DNA from: Lepas anatifera | Lineage: Eukaryota; Arthropoda; Thecostraca; Lepadidae | Length of the DNA: 64,000 bases | Assembly: GCA_034440635.1 (NCBI GenBank) | Contig: JAOTON010001898.1 | Coordinates: 1,149,501-1,213,500, forward strand | Direction: 5' to 3' | The notes under the pieces: model-generated | Seen by the model: only the letters and a program-made list of their open reading frames with translations | Told to the model about the DNA's origin: nothing | The model's database searches: none | Shown here: piece by piece, positions 10,998 through 22,209 of the stretch | Position numbering within the stretch: the first letter of the stretch is position 1 | Layout: each line of letters starts with the position of its first letter | Made by a program: the position numbers and the translations under genes

Positions 10998-11542
10998 ATC
11001 CGTGGACGGCTCCGTTCATCACGTGGCTGTCCTGGTCTCGTCCCTCTCACTGCGCCCCAGTTTTTGTCCCTTTGAGTCGGGAGCTGAGAGAGGTGAGCCG
11101 GTGTCATCACGGCGGATCCGGGATTGCCACACCACGGTGAAAACACGTCCGGCGCGACCGTGGGGCGGCCGCCACTACCCTCCACTCTCACCAATACTGG
11201 GATTTCGGCAAGGGGTCAACAGATCGCTGGCTACACGGCGCCACGATAATCGTTAAAGTGATGGAAACGTTTCGTTTCGAGCGTAAATCTTACCATGGCA
11301 ACGGTATTGACGGGTGTAGCATAACTGGGAAATAAGTTTTTTTGGCTCTGCTTTGAAATGAGTGTATGAAGATGTTATAATTAGGTCAGAGCATCGAATG
11401 CTCGTACTGCGCTGCTCACCTGACTCGTGCATTTACAACTTCTAAAAAATTACTCTCCATGACAAAAATAATTCTAAATATCCTATTTTATCGTATAGGA
11501 GTATGTTGGGAACCATGGAAAAGCCGCTCTCTACAAGTTCCC
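10998..11542. other. No gene recognised
   Basis: The DNA downstream of the possible exon is GC-rich to 11230 and AT-richer afterwards. No repeat or domain was identified. Confidence 0.4.
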
Positions 11543-12514
11543 TTAACCCTCGCCTGATGGGGCTGTTTGAACATCGCCTCGGGTTTTTCCGGCGAAACGA
11601 AAAACGGCGGCTCGAAGCGCCGCCGTCTTGGCACACCTTATCCTTGATCAATTTCGCAACTTTTCAAAAATTTAAAGGTTGGGTCATTTCAGGTTAGGTC
11701 ACCTGTGCAGGTCAAGTGACCTCACCTCCAAAAATGTTTAAGGTAACATAAGTAAGAAATGCGTGAATCTATCGGATTGAAACTAATACCACATAATGGC
11801 TCCATCGAGCGCTACAAAATTTGTCCCGATATTTTTCATATCGATGACCTAAGGTCAGGTATGGATCATTATCTCTCCATTGAAAATACATGGGAAAACA
11901 GGAAATGGGCTATATTTGTGTAGATACAGCTGAGAGTACCTTCGTATTCTCAAAATCGTAGTATCCTGGACCCCCTTCTAGGTTCATGCTGCAATTTTTA
12001 ACCTTTGACCTCCGAGAGGTCATCTGGGGCTACTTAAGCAGTTTTCAGACTTGGTCAATAACTTTTCAGGAAATGATGATACAACTTTTATTTTGATACC
12101 ATTATGTTTGGATTGCCATTGCGAGTCAATTGATATGTATATTGACTATGCTACGCTGGAAGGTGACCTTGACCTGACCCTAGGTCGGTCATTTTTGTAT
12201 TTTGACCTAGCATAGTCATATTCACATCATTCGATTTGCCGTGACGAGAGGAAGCGAATGGTATCCACAAAATTATTCTAACCCAACTCTGTCAGACGCT
12301 AGAGCCCAAAAACACTTCCTAACATCAACCTTCTTTGACCTGTCATGACCTCAATATTGACCTGAGTCAAAATTGACTAATGCAGTTTCTTCATGGATTT
12401 TTATGAGCTATCCACCAGCCTTTGGTTTTTGCACCCGCATAGGGCCAGTTCAGGCGGGTGTTCAAACATCCCTACCAGGGCGAAGGTGGCTCGAGGCCCA
12501 CCGGGCACGGGTTA
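11543..12514 (+). mobile_element. piggyBac-like element, ~970 bp
   Basis: It starts TTAACCCTCGCCTGATGGGG and ends ...AGGGCGAAGGTGGCTCGAGG...GGGTTA, with the right TTAA degraded to TTAC. The order of sequence blocks matches 8766-10115 without the SINE. TGACCT hexamers and their complements are dense, for example TGACCTAAGGTCAGG near 11847. It has no coding capacity. Confidence 0.75.
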
Positions 12515-13425
12515 CACGCATTGACGGGGTTGGGTATCTGCCCCCCCTCGGGTTTTTTGGGGACATAATAAAAACGGCGACGCTACGCGCCGCCGTACTC
12601 GGTTTATCCTTTTTCTGATCATTTTTACAACTTCGGGAAAATTCTAAGATTGGGTCATCTCAGGTCAGGTCCTCAGTGCAGGTCAAGTGACCTCACCTAA
12701 AAAATTTCAGATAGTATAAGTCAGAATAGGGGAAACTTATCCAATTGACTCATCACGTAATATGCCCATCGAGCTCCACAAAATATATTCTGGTATTTTT
12801 TATATCAATGACCTAAGGTCAGGTACGAGCCAGGGGCGGACGCAGACCCGAGTTTTGGGGGCCAAACCCAAGAATGCCTCTCCTTGGGGGGGGTGGGAGC
12901 GGAATTTTTTTTGCTCTACAGACCTAGTGTAAACACCTTTTTTCAGTGCTCGACAGACTTAGTATAAGCTACCTCCCCAAGTACATGATCGCTCGGAGGG
13001 GGGGTAGGAGCGAAGATTTTTTTGTTCTACAGACCTAGTGTAAACACCTTTTTTCGAAAAAATTTCCGGCGTTTGGGGGCCCAAAAGATAGTTTGGCCCC
13101 CTCTCCAGCGCTTTGGGGGGGGCATGGCCGGAATGGCCCCCCTGCGTCCGTCAATGGTACGAGCCATGACCTCTCCATTGAAAATACGTGGGAAAATGGT
13201 TGCAACTGAATAACTTAGTAATGGATGGTGATGGAGTGTTTATTTTAACTGCATTAGAATCACCTCGTCTTTGCGGTTCTAATGATATGTATTTCACCTA
13301 ATTTGACCTTGACGAGGTCAGGTTCAAATCCCATATTTGGCCTAGTAAGGCTATATTATATATCATTGGACCTCGCTTGCTGCGAGGATTACAATGGTCT
13401 AAATTGTTTTGCTCTAGCTTTACTT
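12512..13425 (+). mobile_element. piggyBac-like element of the ACGCGCATTGAC type, truncated
   Basis: It begins TTACACGCATTGACGGGG, directly at the degraded TTAA that ends the preceding element, so two TTAA elements abut. The body matches 48919-49764 block by block (GCGCCGCCGTACT, AGGTCAAGTGACC, TTGCGGTTCTAATGATATG) until about 13425, where similarity stops before the right terminus. A hAT-like MITE is nested at 12830-13155. Confidence 0.75.
12830..13155. mobile_element. hAT-like MITE with 8-bp TSD GGTACGAG
   Basis: CCAGGGGCGGACGCAG at the left faces CTGCGTCCGTCAAT at the right. The octamer GGTACGAG flanks it at 12822-12829 and 13156-13163. The uninterrupted sequence is known from the related copy at 48.9-49.8 kb (GGTACGAGGCATGAGC). 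Inside, the block TTCTACAGACCTAGTGTAAA is repeated twice. Confidence 0.9.
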
Positions 13426-13499
13426 TATTTATTTATTTTATTTATTGCAGTGGATGAGCAACTGGTTATCGTGCGTCACCCCATGACAGCTCATCTCGT

Positions 13500-13966
13500 T
13501 TATAATACCACACATGGGCAATTCCAGCACCAATCGACCAGGCAAATGGCAAATCTACACGGTACCTCTTCGATTTTCTTCAAAATTATTACATTGAGTT
13601 TTCATGGGTCCTAAAGACGAATCTGAAAGTTTTAGCTCGATCGGAGTAAAACTTTAAAAGTTATTGCCTCAGGCATTTTTTGAAAATCTGCTTACAGTGA
13701 ATTTTTTTAGGTGACCATAAAACCCACAGGGTCTGATGAACTATGCATTAAAGATACATTTTCCTGTCTGAATTGAGGCGAAAAACTCGAATCTGAAGTC
13801 TGTTTGACCCTAGGTCACTTGTGAAAAGAGTTGTGATTTGACCTTGACCTAAGGTCACATTAAAATTTGCTGGTACACCTTTTGTTCAAAATTGGATATT
13901 CCAAATTAAAGATTGAACTTTTCTCCCTCCATTAAAATAGGTTAGAACATCCGTTTTTTTATATCT
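13500..13966 (+). repeat. AGGTCA-rich dispersed repeat, left part of a split copy
   Basis: This stretch is the inverse of 21165-21640, with matching blocks such as CGATCGGAGTAAAACTTTAA, TGACCCTAGGTCACTTGTG and GGTTAGAACATCCG. At 13966 the match stops abruptly and resumes at about 17866, so a 3.9-kb insertion splits it. It has no coding capacity. Confidence 0.8.
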
Positions 13967-15834
13967 GGGGACGTCCGTGCAAGAGTACGCACTTAACTTT
14001 CTAAAGGCTTTCACTTTTCTCCTATAAGTCTAACAGCTAAAATTTTTATGTGGTTGTTTAGCCTGAATAATTGTCTATGTATGGTCCATGTTTCAACTCG
14101 ATTTCTCTGAAAGGAACTCACCACGAGCCCGTCAAAAATAAAAAGTCACGTGCGTACTCTTGCCGGAGTGGGTCGGTAAGAGTACGCAAGAGAGGAGGCT
14201 GGAGAACGTATTGATGCCCCGCTGTGCTTTAGGTGCATAGGCCATACAGAGCTGCAAAAACTCAAATCTGTCGGGCACTTTCGAAAAAACCTCCAAATCT
14301 GTCGGGTGGTTAGGATAGGACTATTAGAATTGTCTAAAACCCATTCAATTGGTAAAATGTTCCTACTCTTTTTCACATTCTTAATAGAAAATACTAAAAT
14401 TAGCATAAAAACTTCAAGTTTGGCACCAATGGATATCATTATCCTTATTTTTGTGCTCTGATCCTTATATGTGTGATATCCTTATTTTTCGTGCTCTGAA
14501 GCCGCCTATGGAAAATCTAAGTGAAATGACACAAGTCTATTAATTTTCAAACTCTAGAACTGAGACTGTTCTTCGGGTTTTCAATTATCAGACACGCTCA
14601 GGAAATTAAGGTTATCGGCAGAAACCTATAACAAATTGAATACCGAACCACCAATTTCATTTTCTGGAGTCACCATTGGTAAAGGAAATTTATTATTGGA
14701 TGTAATTTGAGATTTGTGGACGTACAGCATACAAATAGTGTGTGTCAAGTCAGCTCGACTGGGTCTTGAATAAGACTCAGTCTTGAATTCAGATGATTTA
14801 GGTCACAGGTGGAAATATACAATAACATGAAAAGCAGCCCCCTTTTTCAGTCCTCTGCAGCCGCCATTGACAAAAATGCTGCACTAGAATGAGAATAAGT
14901 GATATTTTGTTATTATGTTACATAGTCCAGCCCAGAATACTTAAAAATATAGTTTGCAATGGAAGAAAGCTGACCTGGTTCCCATACCATGCGGTTACTT
15001 ATGCCAGCTTCTGCAGATTTTCATGATTTCAGTTTTTGGAGGTGGGAGGGGTAATTTGGAAGGAACCCTGAAATTTATATATGGATTTTGCTCTGATGGC
15101 CAGACAAACAATATGGGAGGGGTACTTTTGATATTCGAAAGTGTTTTTAAGGATCATGGCTACTTGTAGTTGAATACAAACATGTAATATTAGCTTTCCA
15201 TGACTTTAATGCATGTTTACATGAAAATCCTAAATATTGAAGCTGTTGGCTATCTCAAAGTTTTTCATGCATTGCCGTGCTCATTTCCATGAGGGTACGT
15301 GGTTTAGGATCTGAAGTTCATGAGGCTAATAAATAACCTTAAGTCAGTTAGATAGTAAATGTCAAATAAATATCATGTTTCCAAGGAAGTTAAGAGTAAA
15401 AGGAATGAGTAAAGGTTGCACTAGGCTGTGTTTTTGTTATATCTTTGTCCCCTTGACATAGATCATAGGCATATTTAGGTAAGTGAATAAAATGAAATAG
15501 GAGAAATAGTTTGGTACTTAAAACTCAAATTAATGTGGAAAGGTGAAGAGTTTTGTTTCTTTGGCATCTACAAATCCACTGATGAAGGTATGCAACTTTT
15601 GTGGTTAATTCTGGACAAACAGGCATTGGATTTAAAAGAAGACGGAAGGGAAAATCAAATGTTTTAGTCTAATTTGACCACTCTGCTGGTAAAATTCATT
15701 TGTCCTTATTAATATCATTTAAAATTATTGATCCACAGTGAGCATAACATACTGTGTGGAAATAAATGTAAGCTGCCGAAATTACAACGAACACCACATC
15801 ACTTACTTGTTTGTTTTAACATAACATAACATCA

Positions 15835-16600
15835 ACTTTATTTTCCAACATAATTTGAAATTCACAGTATACAGGTGTGGTACGGCGCAAAAGCCCAAGG
15901 CTTTATCGCGGCGCCGCCCACTAATTACAGAACATTTGTACACTTTCAACTCTCACTCTGAAAACTTGGCATGATATTGTGTCAAACTCGGTACCTGCGA
16001 CCGCCGCCCAGCGAGCCGCACCCGCCCCGGACCCGACCAGCGCAGCACGCCCCGCCCACCGCACGCCTGAATTTGGTTTAGAGATGTCCGGTCGCTAACA
16101 TATATTTTTGGAACTCCGTTGCCCCGCCGGCTGCAGTCTCATCAAGGCTGGAACCATAAAGAGAGCTTCTATTTTTTCAGTTTCGGTCATCGTTGCAAAT
16201 TCTAAATTGTTTATAAGCGACAATGCGTTAAACAACGCTTCTCTCTGATCCCTAAATATGGGGCACCTTAGCATATAATGTTGCGTTGTCTCTTTTGGAA
16301 TCCGCAATCGCAATTTGGGGTTATAGCATTTCCTATTCTGAACTGGTGATCTTTTAAATTTGTTAAACCAAATTTGTTTTTCCCACACTGTTCTGATCTG
16401 CCCGCTGTTTGATCCATGCTTTAAAACGACCTCCTTGGCCAAAACCACTGTTCCTGAACTTGCAGGGCAGCCCAGAATGCTTGATTCGCTGATGCTCCTT
16501 AAAAAACGTTTCTCGCCAAAATACCCACATCCCTCAAATCCACATTTAAGCTTGACACGGGACGGTGGAAGGGGCTTCAGCTTAATCGGAGCCATTTATC
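15835..16600 (-). pseudogene. 3' fragment of a non-LTR retrotransposon
   Basis: The minus-strand frame 16095-16595 ends with RIPKETTQHYMLRCPIFRDQ and a hydrophobic C-terminus. This is the histidine/cysteine pattern (H..LRCP) found in the C-terminal region of many LINE ORF2 proteins. The sequence downstream on the minus strand (to 15835) is a 3' UTR ending in CATAAC-type repeats. The RT and endonuclease are missing, so the copy is 5'-truncated and dead. Confidence 0.6.
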
Positions 16601-16817
16601 AGCCCTTCAACTATGGACGATGAAATCCAGGCTCAACCAGTTTACTCAAGATGTATACCAAAGTAATGCAAGAGAAAAATAATCAAAACACAACCTCGCA
16701 ACGTATTGCCTCCACCACACCACGGGATTCTAGGGCCTTGGCCCCGCCATATCCACAAGGCAACACACCAAACCGCAGGGCTGCTTTCAAACCAAAGATA
16801 CCTTTTACACCGGCTTT

Positions 16818-16853
16818 GCCGCAAGGGCGCTGTTCAAACAGCGCCCTTGCGGC
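16818..16853. repeat. 17-bp-arm perfect hairpin
   Basis: GCCGCAAGGGCGCTGTT faces AACAGCGCCCTTGCGGC across a 2-base loop. It may be the closing terminus of a small inverted-repeat element. Confidence 0.9.
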
Positions 16854-16922
16854 AGCGTTGAGCGTACTTCAAACGAAGGAAACGAAGGAAAAACTGTTTT
16901 GCCTGTCGCCTTTACCTTTCGG

Positions 16923-16980
16923 CGGCCTGTCGGGCCAAGCTGTCGCGTGCTATGGAATACAAATCGGGCCCGACAGGCCG
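16923..16980. repeat. 14-bp inverted repeat with 30-bp loop
   Basis: CGGCCTGTCGGGCC at 16923-16936 is exactly complementary to GGCCCGACAGGCCG at 16967-16980. Downstream (17022-17130) the blocks AGGCCCTCT and TCCTCGATTCATAAGTCC are each repeated, a ragged tandem duplication of ~70 bp. Confidence 0.8.
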
Positions 16981-17865
16981 GTGAAGGAATTTTTCCAGCG
17001 AGGATTTTCTGGGTGACGTTTAAAGGCCCTCTGTGCAAAGGCCCTCTATTCAAGGTTCCTCGATTCATAAGTCCCTCGAAAAGACCCTCTGTGACAGGCC
17101 CTCTTCAAGGTCCTCGATTCATAAGTCCTCGATTTTCCATCGGTTCTTGCGACACTGGCTTGATATGGGAGAGGTGCAAATTCATGAAAACTTGTTCAGT
17201 GAGAGGTGACAATTCTAATATTGAGTTTTTTAGAACAAAAATATTTTCTGCTTCCTTTCAAGATTTTTTTCTCACAGATTGTAAGATCTGTCGCAAGACC
17301 ATACCGTGCCCTAAAATCTGTCGGGCACTTTTGACCGAGCCCACTTTTCAGCTCTGAGGCCATATCACGAAGTTTTTTTTGTCGCCAAACTAGGCGATTG
17401 TATGATTTTATATCATTCTGAATATACAAGAACTATGTTGCAACGTTTGGTTTTCCAAATATGAATTGCGGACTCTGTCCCGAGCGAAAATTAAATTTTC
17501 CTATCTCTTAAGCATGCGCACTCTTGCCCAATGGTCTACTGCGTACTCTTGCCGGACATGCTCCCTTGTGAACAAAATCTTCATAAACATGTTGGCAGGC
17601 ATTTTAGCGTGAGCTCCGGTCCTGGAGCACACTCCTGGCTCAGCTTTCTTACTGATGACTGACCGTAATTTTGAATGCATGGTCACACCGTTAATATCGT
17701 GTAACTTTCAGACAGGAGCACGTTGAATTTTGGTGTGCAGCCTAGGCACTGGCCTTGCTTTTTTATACCAGGGTATCCGCCATCTCAGTGGTTGCTAAGT
17801 AACCAAAACAGCTGTTGCGTACTCTTATCTCCTGCGTACTCTTACCCGCCCTTACCCTACTAGTA

Positions 17866-18120
17866 TTTTTAACACGCTTAGTGGAGTGTAGCCTGGCGTC
17901 AACACGTAATGAAGGGGTCCCGAAATGCCTCCCTGAGATTTCGCCAATTAAGAGGGTTAGGAAAACGCGTGTTGCGGGTTTTGTGAGGGCTGTAGAATGT
18001 GTTTTTCAAGCTAGATTTTATGGACCTAGACAGTATCCTCAAGGTCAAATGAGGTCATAAGGGTCAAATGTAGGCCATACCTGACACTTAGCGAAATGCC
18101 GTGATTGTGCGAAACAAAGT
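17866..18120 (+). repeat. AGGTCA-rich dispersed repeat, right part of the split copy
   Basis: It is the inverse of 20935-21165, with shared blocks GGCGTCAACACGTAATGA, CCCGAAATGC and AGCGAAATGCCGTGATT. Together with 13500-13966 it forms one copy interrupted by the 3.9-kb insertion. Confidence 0.75.
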
Positions 18121-18557
18121 GGTGAATACCTACACTTTGAGCGGGCGAATTTCATAACAGAGAAGACATAAATTGTTCTCTGGAATATTTAGGTCGAGGT
18201 CGGTCAAGGTAATTGACCAATGACACCACAATGTGAGATATTTCCATAATGGATGCACCTACGTTGAATCTTGCAAAGAAGCAACCATTAGGCAATCAAT
18301 GAGTTTGACCTTGACCCACGGTCTTTGGCCGTTGACCTGGAACTTAGTATTCAGTAACCTCAGCTGTAACATCAAAACATCATACACGTATTGCCAGGGA
18401 ACGTCATGTGACCGTAAGCTCTGGGATCAACAATTGCGATAATGTTTATATGACCTTGGTCTGTGACCTATGATCTAGTGAAGTTATCTTAACATACAAC
18501 CCTGATGATACTACCTTTTCATCGCACAGCTAGGTCTGTAATGCATTTGAACTGGTG

Positions 18558-18806
18558 TGACCGCACATAGGCGTCGGAAAAGGGGGGGCAGGGGGCCTGG
18601 CCCCCTCCCCCACTTCTTGGCCCAAAATTTCCTTATCTCAGTCGAAATGGGAGAAAACCTGAAATTTGCATAAACAGCCACTGCAGAAGGCAACAAGGAG
18701 CCCAAATTTGAACAGTTTTTGGTCCTATCGTGGAAAGGTTTTTGTCAGCATCAGGTTGAAGTTTGACTGGCCCCCCACTTTTTCCGGTGGCGATGCTTAT
18801 GTGACC
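18558..18806. mobile_element. Short MITE with imperfect inverted ends, family copy 1
   Basis: The left end (GTGACCGCACATAGGCGTCGG) is approximately inverse to the right end (CCGGTGGCGATGCTTATGTGACC), and the termini are followed by G- or C-runs. Internal blocks CAAATTTGAACAGTTTTTGG and AACTTCAACCTGA (as inverse) recur in copies at 42445-42642 and 54185-54345. It does not encode protein. Confidence 0.7.
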
Positions 18807-19724
18807 GCAGATTATGGCTTTGAGGAATATATGTCTGATTTTGTAAGCCTATAGGTCAGTCATTGCGTAAACATAGTGGACAGATTTTCAAAGTTCTTTC
18901 CAAAATTAACTCGCTCATCGATGTTGTTTTTCTGCCATGAAGGGGTTCTGGCCACCTCGGGCAATTATGCTTAAGCCCTGTCCGACTGCGTGTTAATGCT
19001 CATTACAGTGTTTTAAAGGATGACAATGACTCGTCGCTGAGGCTTCGACAGTATATTGGACATGTAGTGGGACAAAATGGTGATACAATAGGAACGATGC
19101 TAGAAGTCTGGTGAAAGCCAAATAAAGCAATCGTTAAGTTTTTTTCTGCCTCGGACCGAAGCAAACATTTCCCACTTGCGAGTGAGAACTATAGCAATAC
19201 TCTCTCCTTGACGATATCTTTGCGCGATTTTACTCTCCTTGAAGTTAAAGGAAGCAAACATTTGTCAGCACGTGCAAAAATATGTAGGTATGTATTACAC
19301 CGGACACCGGTTTGCAACAATACACCGAAATACGGGAGCTGGCGCCTCCATGAGCTGTCTTTGTGCTGAGCTGACCTTACGCTGTCACAGTAGGCAGCTC
19401 TGTTCCGTCCAGTGGCGGATTCAGGGGGAAGCAAAAACGACATGTCCCCCCAAATGGAAAGCTAGGGGCAAAACTATGTTTTTGCCCCCCCTCCCCAAGC
19501 GGTCGACCTCCTTTATGCCCCGAATCCTTTTTAATTTATAAGCAAGATTTCGGTGCTTCAACTCTCAACTTCAAACAGAACCAGTTAAGTTCAGTGTAAA
19601 TATTGGATCTTGGATATAAAAAAGTATCTTGAGCCCATACTTTTTCACCCCGTGACGTTTTTTTGCCTTTTGGCTCAAATATCCCAAATCCTACTGTCAA
19701 GTCATATTATTGTTGCACAATTTT
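18807..19724. other. No gene recognised; hAT-type end near 19412
   Basis: CCAGTGGCGGATTCAGGGGG at ~19411 resembles hAT-type MITE ends, followed by a short C/G-run region to about 19500, but I did not find a matching right end or duplication. The rest shows no repeat or coding signal. Confidence 0.35.
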
Positions 19725-20134
19725 TCACTGCGTGACGTTTTTTTCTCGTTTTTCCTTTTTGACTTTGGTTCGCTCCTCCCAAACCGACCGGCTAGATCTA
19801 CCACTGGCTCCCTCGATGTCTTCAGAGAGCTCTCGCACCTGCATGGTGTTCAGGTTTATGGGTGTGAAACGATAAAACCGTTGGGTGCCCTTGATCTTCA
19901 ACGCCGAGCTGTATCGCTGTATCAGTCGTTTTGACATTTCAAAGACCTCCTCTCTACTGACAAACTCGAAATGGATTGTGGTGTCGAAGTATTGCGTCAG
20001 AAAAGAGAACATCAATAGAGGATCCAAGATCTGATCCTTTTCTTCTCTCCTTAAGCTTACCTGGGCTGTTCTTCTTCTAACTTTGCCTTCAACTCCGTCA
20101 CAGGCGTTCTTCCCGTGGCTGGTAGCAAAAAGGC

Positions 20135-20171
<37 letters not shown>

Positions 20172-20766
20172 TTAAAAAAAAAAAATAAATTTTTATAAAA
20201 AAAAATTGAAGTGCCATTCACATGGTATTTGAAAGTCTATCTGGATGATAACAAGCATTGATAAAGTGAAAATTGTTTTTGTATTGGCCACCGCACCCGT
20301 CTGATACGTAATGTATTTTCTTCAAACTTGGCATGTGGGTGCGTAGCCAAGGTACGAGTTTGTGCTGCAAGGTATGAACCATGACGTGAGAGTGCTTTAA
20401 GTCGTCACTTAAAAAACAACTTCTACTGCACCGGACTCCATCCTCAGTCCAGTATGGAACAAAAGGGTGTACAGTCACCTGCTTTGCAGACCAGTGATAC
20501 GACTGAGCAGCATTTTGCGCAGTACATGTATAATTTTCTGATAAGTCATCGATGACTACGGCTTCCCCCTTTGGTGCCTTTTCCTTCCAGTTTGCTATAT
20601 AATGCCCTTGAGCCTTAGATATGTAGTGGTGACGGGTTAGGTTACATACCTTCTCACTCAGGGGATCAACAAATCGCTCTATATTATCCACGCAATCCGA
20701 ACGCGTCGATTCTCTCTCTGATTTTGACCATTCTTTAAACGTAATATCTTCAGAAGCCATTTGCAC
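19725..20766 (-). pseudogene. Broken transposase-like gene (SDG..QYKN / ATSHGK family)
   Basis: The minus-strand frame 20766-20218 contains VVIDDLSENYT, AAQSYHWSAKQVTVHPF, LKHSHVMVHTLQHKL and YVSDGCGGQYKNN. After a frameshift it continues with IPCEWHF at about 20228-20208. An A-rich run follows, then FATSHGKNACDGVEGKV (~20131-20080) and EFVSREEVFEMSKR ... KGTQRFYRFTPI, ending at 19725. This motif order is that of a multi-copy uncharacterised family that I recall from insects and cnidarians. The two aspartates (IDD.SENY and SDG..QYKN) suggest an RNase H-like DDE nuclease core, but that is inference. The copy is inactivated by a frameshift near 20230 and by a ~70-bp homopolymer-rich insertion exactly between WHF and ATSHGK. 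Confidence 0.65.
20139..20207. repeat. Long A-rich tract inside the transposase-like gene
   Basis: Roughly 70 bp are almost only A on the plus strand, with a few T. Conserved codons lie directly on both sides, so the tract grew or was inserted within the reading frame. It could also be an error-prone homopolymer assembly. Confidence 0.9.
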
Positions 20767-20934
20767 GGAGTCAAAAGAGTATAAATACTCCCTAACCTCC
20801 TCCTCTCCAGGGTTCCGTTGACGTGAGGGTATCCACTGTCACCGTACTGTGATATGTTTCAATATCACTGTTTCAATATATCACTTTTATATGTTTCAAA
20901 CGTTTCGCGTTTTTTTCCGTATAATCACGGCACT

Positions 20935-21640
20935 TCGCTAAAGGTGTCCGGTATGACGTACATTTGCATTTATGACCTGATTTGACCTTAAAGATATAGA
21001 TATAAGTCCATACAATTGAGCTCAAATAAAACAGTTAAGAGGCCTCACAAATCCCGGAAAATGCTTTTTCCTAACCCCCTTAATTGGCGAGATCTAAGGG
21101 GAAGCATTTCGGGACCCCCTCATTACGTGTTGACGCCAGACCACCCTCCACTGTGCGTGTTAAAAACACAATTAGATATAAAAACGGATGTTCTAACCTA
21201 TTTTATTGGACAGAAAAAAGTTTAATCTTCAATTTGAGACATTCCATTTTGAAAAAGGTGTACCAGCAAATTTTGGATATGACCTTAGGTCAAGGTCAAA
21301 TCATAATTTTTTTCACAAGTGACCTAGGGTCAAACGGACTTCAGATTCGAGTTTTTCGGTTCATTTTAAATAGGGAAATGTATCTTTAATGCATAATTCA
21401 TCAGCTTCTGAGGGTTTTGTGCTCACCTAAAAATGCACTGTAAGCAGATTTTCAAAAAAAGCCTGAGGCAATAACTTCTAAAGTTTTACTCCGATCGAGC
21501 TAAAACTCTCAGATTCGACTTTGGGGCCCATGAAAACCCTATAGGCCCATTTTAAAGAAAATCGAAGGGGTACCGTGTAGGCCTTGGTCGATTGATGCTG
21601 AAATTACCGACATGCCTAGTTCGTCAGTTGTTTAACATAT
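20935..21640 (-). repeat. AGGTCA-rich dispersed repeat, unsplit inverse copy
   Basis: This is the inverse, uninterrupted counterpart of 13500-13966 joined to 17866-18120. It contains TGACCTTAGGTCAAGGTCAA and TGACCTAGGGTCAAAC. It supplies the empty-site comparison for the 3.9-kb insertion. Confidence 0.8.
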
Positions 21641-21889
21641 TTTTTTACTTGGAATTTAAAAGTAGAGGGAGAATCGTGAAAGAGGTCAGATTGAGGCTGG
21701 GAGGAACAAATATGTTTGTGTTAGTCGCGGCTCGGCAAAACAACCCGCGTTTTACTGTCTCTACCCTTGCAAATGGAATGTGCAACAAACTATTTGCCGA
21801 TGCTCTCATATTCCTAGTTGGGATGTGTAAGGGGAAACATCCGAGTAGATAGGCGCAGTCAAAATTTCCAGTTAAAATTTTATGGACGA

Positions 21890-22200
21890 ATAGAATATCG
21901 TATTGGACCCGTCTACTCGCCAGGCTCGATACCTTGAAGTGAACAAGAAGTTCCGAATAGGACAGATGTTCTGAAGGCCGGGAGGAGTGTGCATGTGAGG
22001 CTAGCCAAGAAACTCATGTCGAATTTTGTCTAGTCTTTCTAGTTGAGTTTTTGCGGCACCACCCCAAATGACGCATCCATATTCTAAAAGCTCTAAAGTG
22101 ATATGCCCAAGTTAAAAGTCTCTGGCTCATTGCAAGCTCTAATTTAGCATATTTCCCTGCTTTAAGTGATCTACCGAAGATAATGTCTTTGGCTCCCCCC
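21890..22200 (-). pseudogene. Decayed LINE reverse-transcriptase C-terminal fragment
   Basis: On the minus strand LEYGCVIWGGAAKTQLERLD followed by KIRHEFL is readable near 22095-22015. This is the typical segment after the RT domain (LEYGS.IW......I...E..Q..FL). Frameshifts and stops break it on both sides. It lies just upstream of the plus-strand CR1-like element and in opposite orientation. Confidence 0.5.
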
Positions 22201-22209
22201 GTTATGCCA

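Larger units (their letters stand above)
13967..17865. mobile_element. 3.9-kb insertion with AAGAGTACGCA ends, nested elements inside
   Basis: The boundaries follow from comparing the split copy (13500-13966 plus 17866-18120) with the unsplit inverse copy at 20935-21640. The ends are GGGGACGTCCGTGCAAGAGT at the left and, inverted, a region with GGGTAAGAGTACGCAGG at the right. The motif GCGTACTCTTGCC or its inverse recurs near 14150, 14175, 17510, 17545, 17815 and 17835, like clustered subterminal transposase sites. CTGTCGGGCACTTT also occurs near both ends. Apart from a LINE fragment I found no transposase. The superfamily is unknown. Confidence 0.6.

Noticed and set aside
10451..11194. Minus-strand 247-codon proline/histidine-rich frame
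   Set aside because: Most of it is the 20-bp minisatellite read backwards. The N-terminal part has no recognisable domain.
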